From WHTX01 sp038255145 (GTDB lineage Bacteria > Actinomycetota > Acidimicrobiia > Acidimicrobiales > CAIXPF01): 64,000 bases of DNA. The DNA is taken from the NCBI GenBank assembly GCA_038255145.1, contig JBBSLP010000020.1, positions 13,288 to 77,287 on the forward strand. The letters are read 5' to 3'. Position numbers and translations under genes: made by a program. This document shows, one piece after another, positions 62,567 to 64,000 of this stretch (position 1 is its first letter; every line of letters starts with the position of its first letter). The notes beneath the pieces are model-generated. The model was not told the origin of the DNA, searched no databases, and was given only the letters and a program-made list of their open reading frames with translations.

Positions 62567-63354
62567 CGGTGCCGTTCAGCGACCTGGCCGGCAAGGTGGT
62601 GGCCTGCGTAGGCGCCGGCTCGGGCATCGGGCGGGCCACGGTGGAGGCCTTCCGGGCGGCCGGGGCCCAGGTGGCCGTGCTCGAGCTCGATGTCTCCAAG
62701 GTCGACGCCCTTGCCGCCGGCGACAGAGAACTGCTGGTCAGGCAGGGTGATGCCCGCTCCCCCGCCGACAACGCCGCCCTGGTCGCCGCCACGCTCGACC
62801 GCTGGGGCCGTCTCGACACCGCCATCACCTTCGTGGGCGTGTTCGATCTCTACACCCACCTGGCCGACATCCCCGAGGACCGCTTCGACGCCGCCTTCGA
62901 CGAGGTGTTCGGGCTGAACGTGAAGAGCGCCCTGATCACGGCCCGGGCCGCCCTGTCTGCCCTGCGCCGGAGCCGGGGCAGCCTCGTCCTCACCCTGTCC
63001 AGCTCGAGCACCTACCCGGGCCGGGGCGGGACCCTGTACGTGGCGTCGAAGTTCGCCCTGGGGGGCGTGGTGAAGCAGCTGGCCCACGAGGAGGCGCCCC
63101 ACGTGCGGGTCAACGGCGTCGCCCCCGGGGGCACGGTGGACACCGACCTGCGGGGCGCGGCCAGCCTGGGCCAGGCCACCACCCGGCTCGACGACCGCCC
63201 GGGCCGGCGGGAGCAGCTCGAGGCCCGCACCCCCCTGCACGTGGCCCTGCGCCCGGCCGACCACGCCGGCGCCTACCTCTACCTGGCCTCGGACGCCTCC
63301 CGGGGGCTGACCGGCGAGGTCCTGCGCTCCGACGGGGGCCTCGGTGTCCGTTGA
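62563..63354 (+). CDS. SDR, probable cis-dihydrodiol dehydrogenase
   Basis: A 263-residue short-chain dehydrogenase. Cofactor motif VACVGAGSGIGRATV, catalytic TLSSSSTYPGRGGTLYVASK with the Tyr-x3-Lys pair, and Asp in the AVLELD strand for NAD preference. Position after ring-dioxygenase genes points to oxidation of the cis-diol. ATG 62563 overlaps the upstream stop (ATGA). Confidence 0.83.
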   Translation: MTVPFSDLAGKVVACVGAGSGIGRATVEAFRAAGAQVAVLELDVSKVDALAAGDRELLVRQGDARSPADNAALVAATLDRWGRLDTAITFVGVFDLYTHLADIPEDRFDAAFDEVFGLNVKSALITARAALSALRRSRGSLVLTLSSSSTYPGRGGTLYVASKFALGGVVKQLAHEEAPHVRVNGVAPGGTVDTDLRGAASLGQATTRLDDRPGRREQLEARTPLHVALRPADHAGAYLYLASDASRGLTGEVLRSDGGLGVR

Positions 63355-64000
63355 CCCTCCCCGGCCGCCGCCGAATGCCCGCCAGCCGTGGGAGACGGTC
63401 ACCGCCCTCGACGCGGCGCGGGACGAGGTCGCCACCGCCTGTCGCGTCCTGGCCCACAACGGCCTGGTCACCGGGGTGTTGGGCCACGTCAGCTCCCGTT
63501 GGGAGGACGGCATGCTGCTGCGCTGCCGCGGCCCTCGGGAACGGGGCCTGGCCGCCACCGAGGCCGCCGACATCCGCCGGCTCGACCTCGACGGACGGCA
63601 CCGGGACGAGCCCCACGGCTGGTCGGCGCCCAACGAGCACCCCATCCACGGTGAGCTCTACCGGGCCCGGCCCGAGGTGGGGGCGGTCGTCCACGCCCAT
63701 CCCCGCTCGGCGCTGCTGTGCGGTCTGGCCGGGTTGCGGCCGGTGGCGTGCTTCGGGGCCTTCGACATCCCCGCCATGCGCCTGGCCCTGGGTGGGGTGC
63801 CCGTGTACCCACGCTCGGTGCTCATCTCCCGACCCGAGCTGGCCGCGGAGATGATCGAGACCCTGGGCGACCGGCCCGCGTGCATCCTCTACGGGCACGG
63901 GGTGACGGTGGTGGGGGCGTCGGTGGTCCAGGCCACGGTGACGGCGGTGGCGTTGGAGCGGTTGTTGGAGGTGATCGTCGAGCTGGCCCGCCTCGGCGCC
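63344..64000 (+). CDS. class II aldolase/adducin-family protein (3' end outside window)
   Basis: 219 codons are open to the window end. TACRVLAHNGLVTGVLGHVSSRWEDG is the family start; the metal His are in HPIHGELYRARPEVGAVVHAHPRSALL, and ILYGHGVTVVG follows. Members cleave sugar-phosphate or keto-acid substrates in sugar and aromatic-product breakdown. GTG 63344 overlaps the SDR stop by 11 bases, so it is likely the same operon. Truncated only by the window edge. Confidence 0.8.
   Translation, partial: MSVDPPRPPPNARQPWETVTALDAARDEVATACRVLAHNGLVTGVLGHVSSRWEDGMLLRCRGPRERGLAATEAADIRRLDLDGRHRDEPHGWSAPNEHPIHGELYRARPEVGAVVHAHPRSALLCGLAGLRPVACFGAFDIPAMRLALGGVPVYPRSVLISRPELAAEMIETLGDRPACILYGHGVTVVGASVVQATVTAVALERLLEVIVELARLGA

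Overview
This 64 kb window is a very GC-rich bacterial chromosome segment with dense genes, many GTG starts and many 4-base stop/start overlaps. Several features point to an actinobacterium: three luciferase-like (probably F420-dependent) oxidoreductases, SufU-type Fe-S assembly, a C-terminally cysteine-rich ferrochelatase and the actinobacterial form of the ethylmalonyl-CoA pathway genes. A class such as Acidimicrobiia is my inference; there is no rRNA marker in the window. I saw no tRNA, rRNA, CRISPR array or intact insertion sequence.

Layout. 0-10 kb: an acyl-CoA dehydrogenase, a VapBC-like toxin-antitoxin pair, an amidase with a duplicated 3' end, a metallo-beta-lactamase (MBL) hydrolase, a luciferase-like oxidoreductase, a phosphodiesterase and two family 2 glycosyltransferases. 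10-18 kb: a split SUF iron-sulfur locus. sufC-sufS-sufU runs rightward and meets a leftward unit sufB - Cys-rich protein - sufD - Rieske ferredoxin - second sufC - pterin dehydratase - PadR regulator. Both units share a 19-bp operator-like sequence. 18-24 kb: small metabolic genes, then a two-gene redox unit of a thioredoxin-fold protein and a UGSC-family selenoprotein. The selenoprotein is read through an in-frame TGA at 22743-22745 that is followed by a bacterial SECIS-like hairpin, so any annotation that stops at the TGA splits this gene. A frameshifted DUF559 gene and palindromic repeats follow. 24-30 kb: transglutaminase-like gene, mutY, and three ethylmalonyl-CoA pathway genes (mesaconyl-CoA hydratase, methylsuccinyl-CoA dehydrogenase, malyl/methylmalyl-CoA lyase).

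30-48 kb: ATP-dependent DNA ligase, fumarase, an ABC-F ATPase, a HisI-like protein with altered metal ligands, an acyl-CoA synthetase, a thioredoxin-NHL protein, and a phosphoketolase - acetate kinase - SDR operon. 48-60 kb: TetR regulator and aminotransferase, cystathionine gamma-synthase/lyase and cystathionine beta-synthase (transsulfuration), a family 3 glycosidase, ferrochelatase, and secreted or membrane proteins. 60-64 kb: remains of an aromatic-ring dioxygenase cluster. The alpha subunit has lost its Rieske domain by an internal deletion, while the beta subunit, a small ORF, a dihydrodiol dehydrogenase-like SDR and a class II aldolase (cut by the window end) look open.

Two sequence-wide signals stand out. 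About twenty genes have a TANNNT hexamer ending 6-9 bases before the start codon, which suggests leaderless transcription. An 18-bp motif CGAATCG-N4-CGAWTCG occurs four times with identical spacing at gene boundaries.
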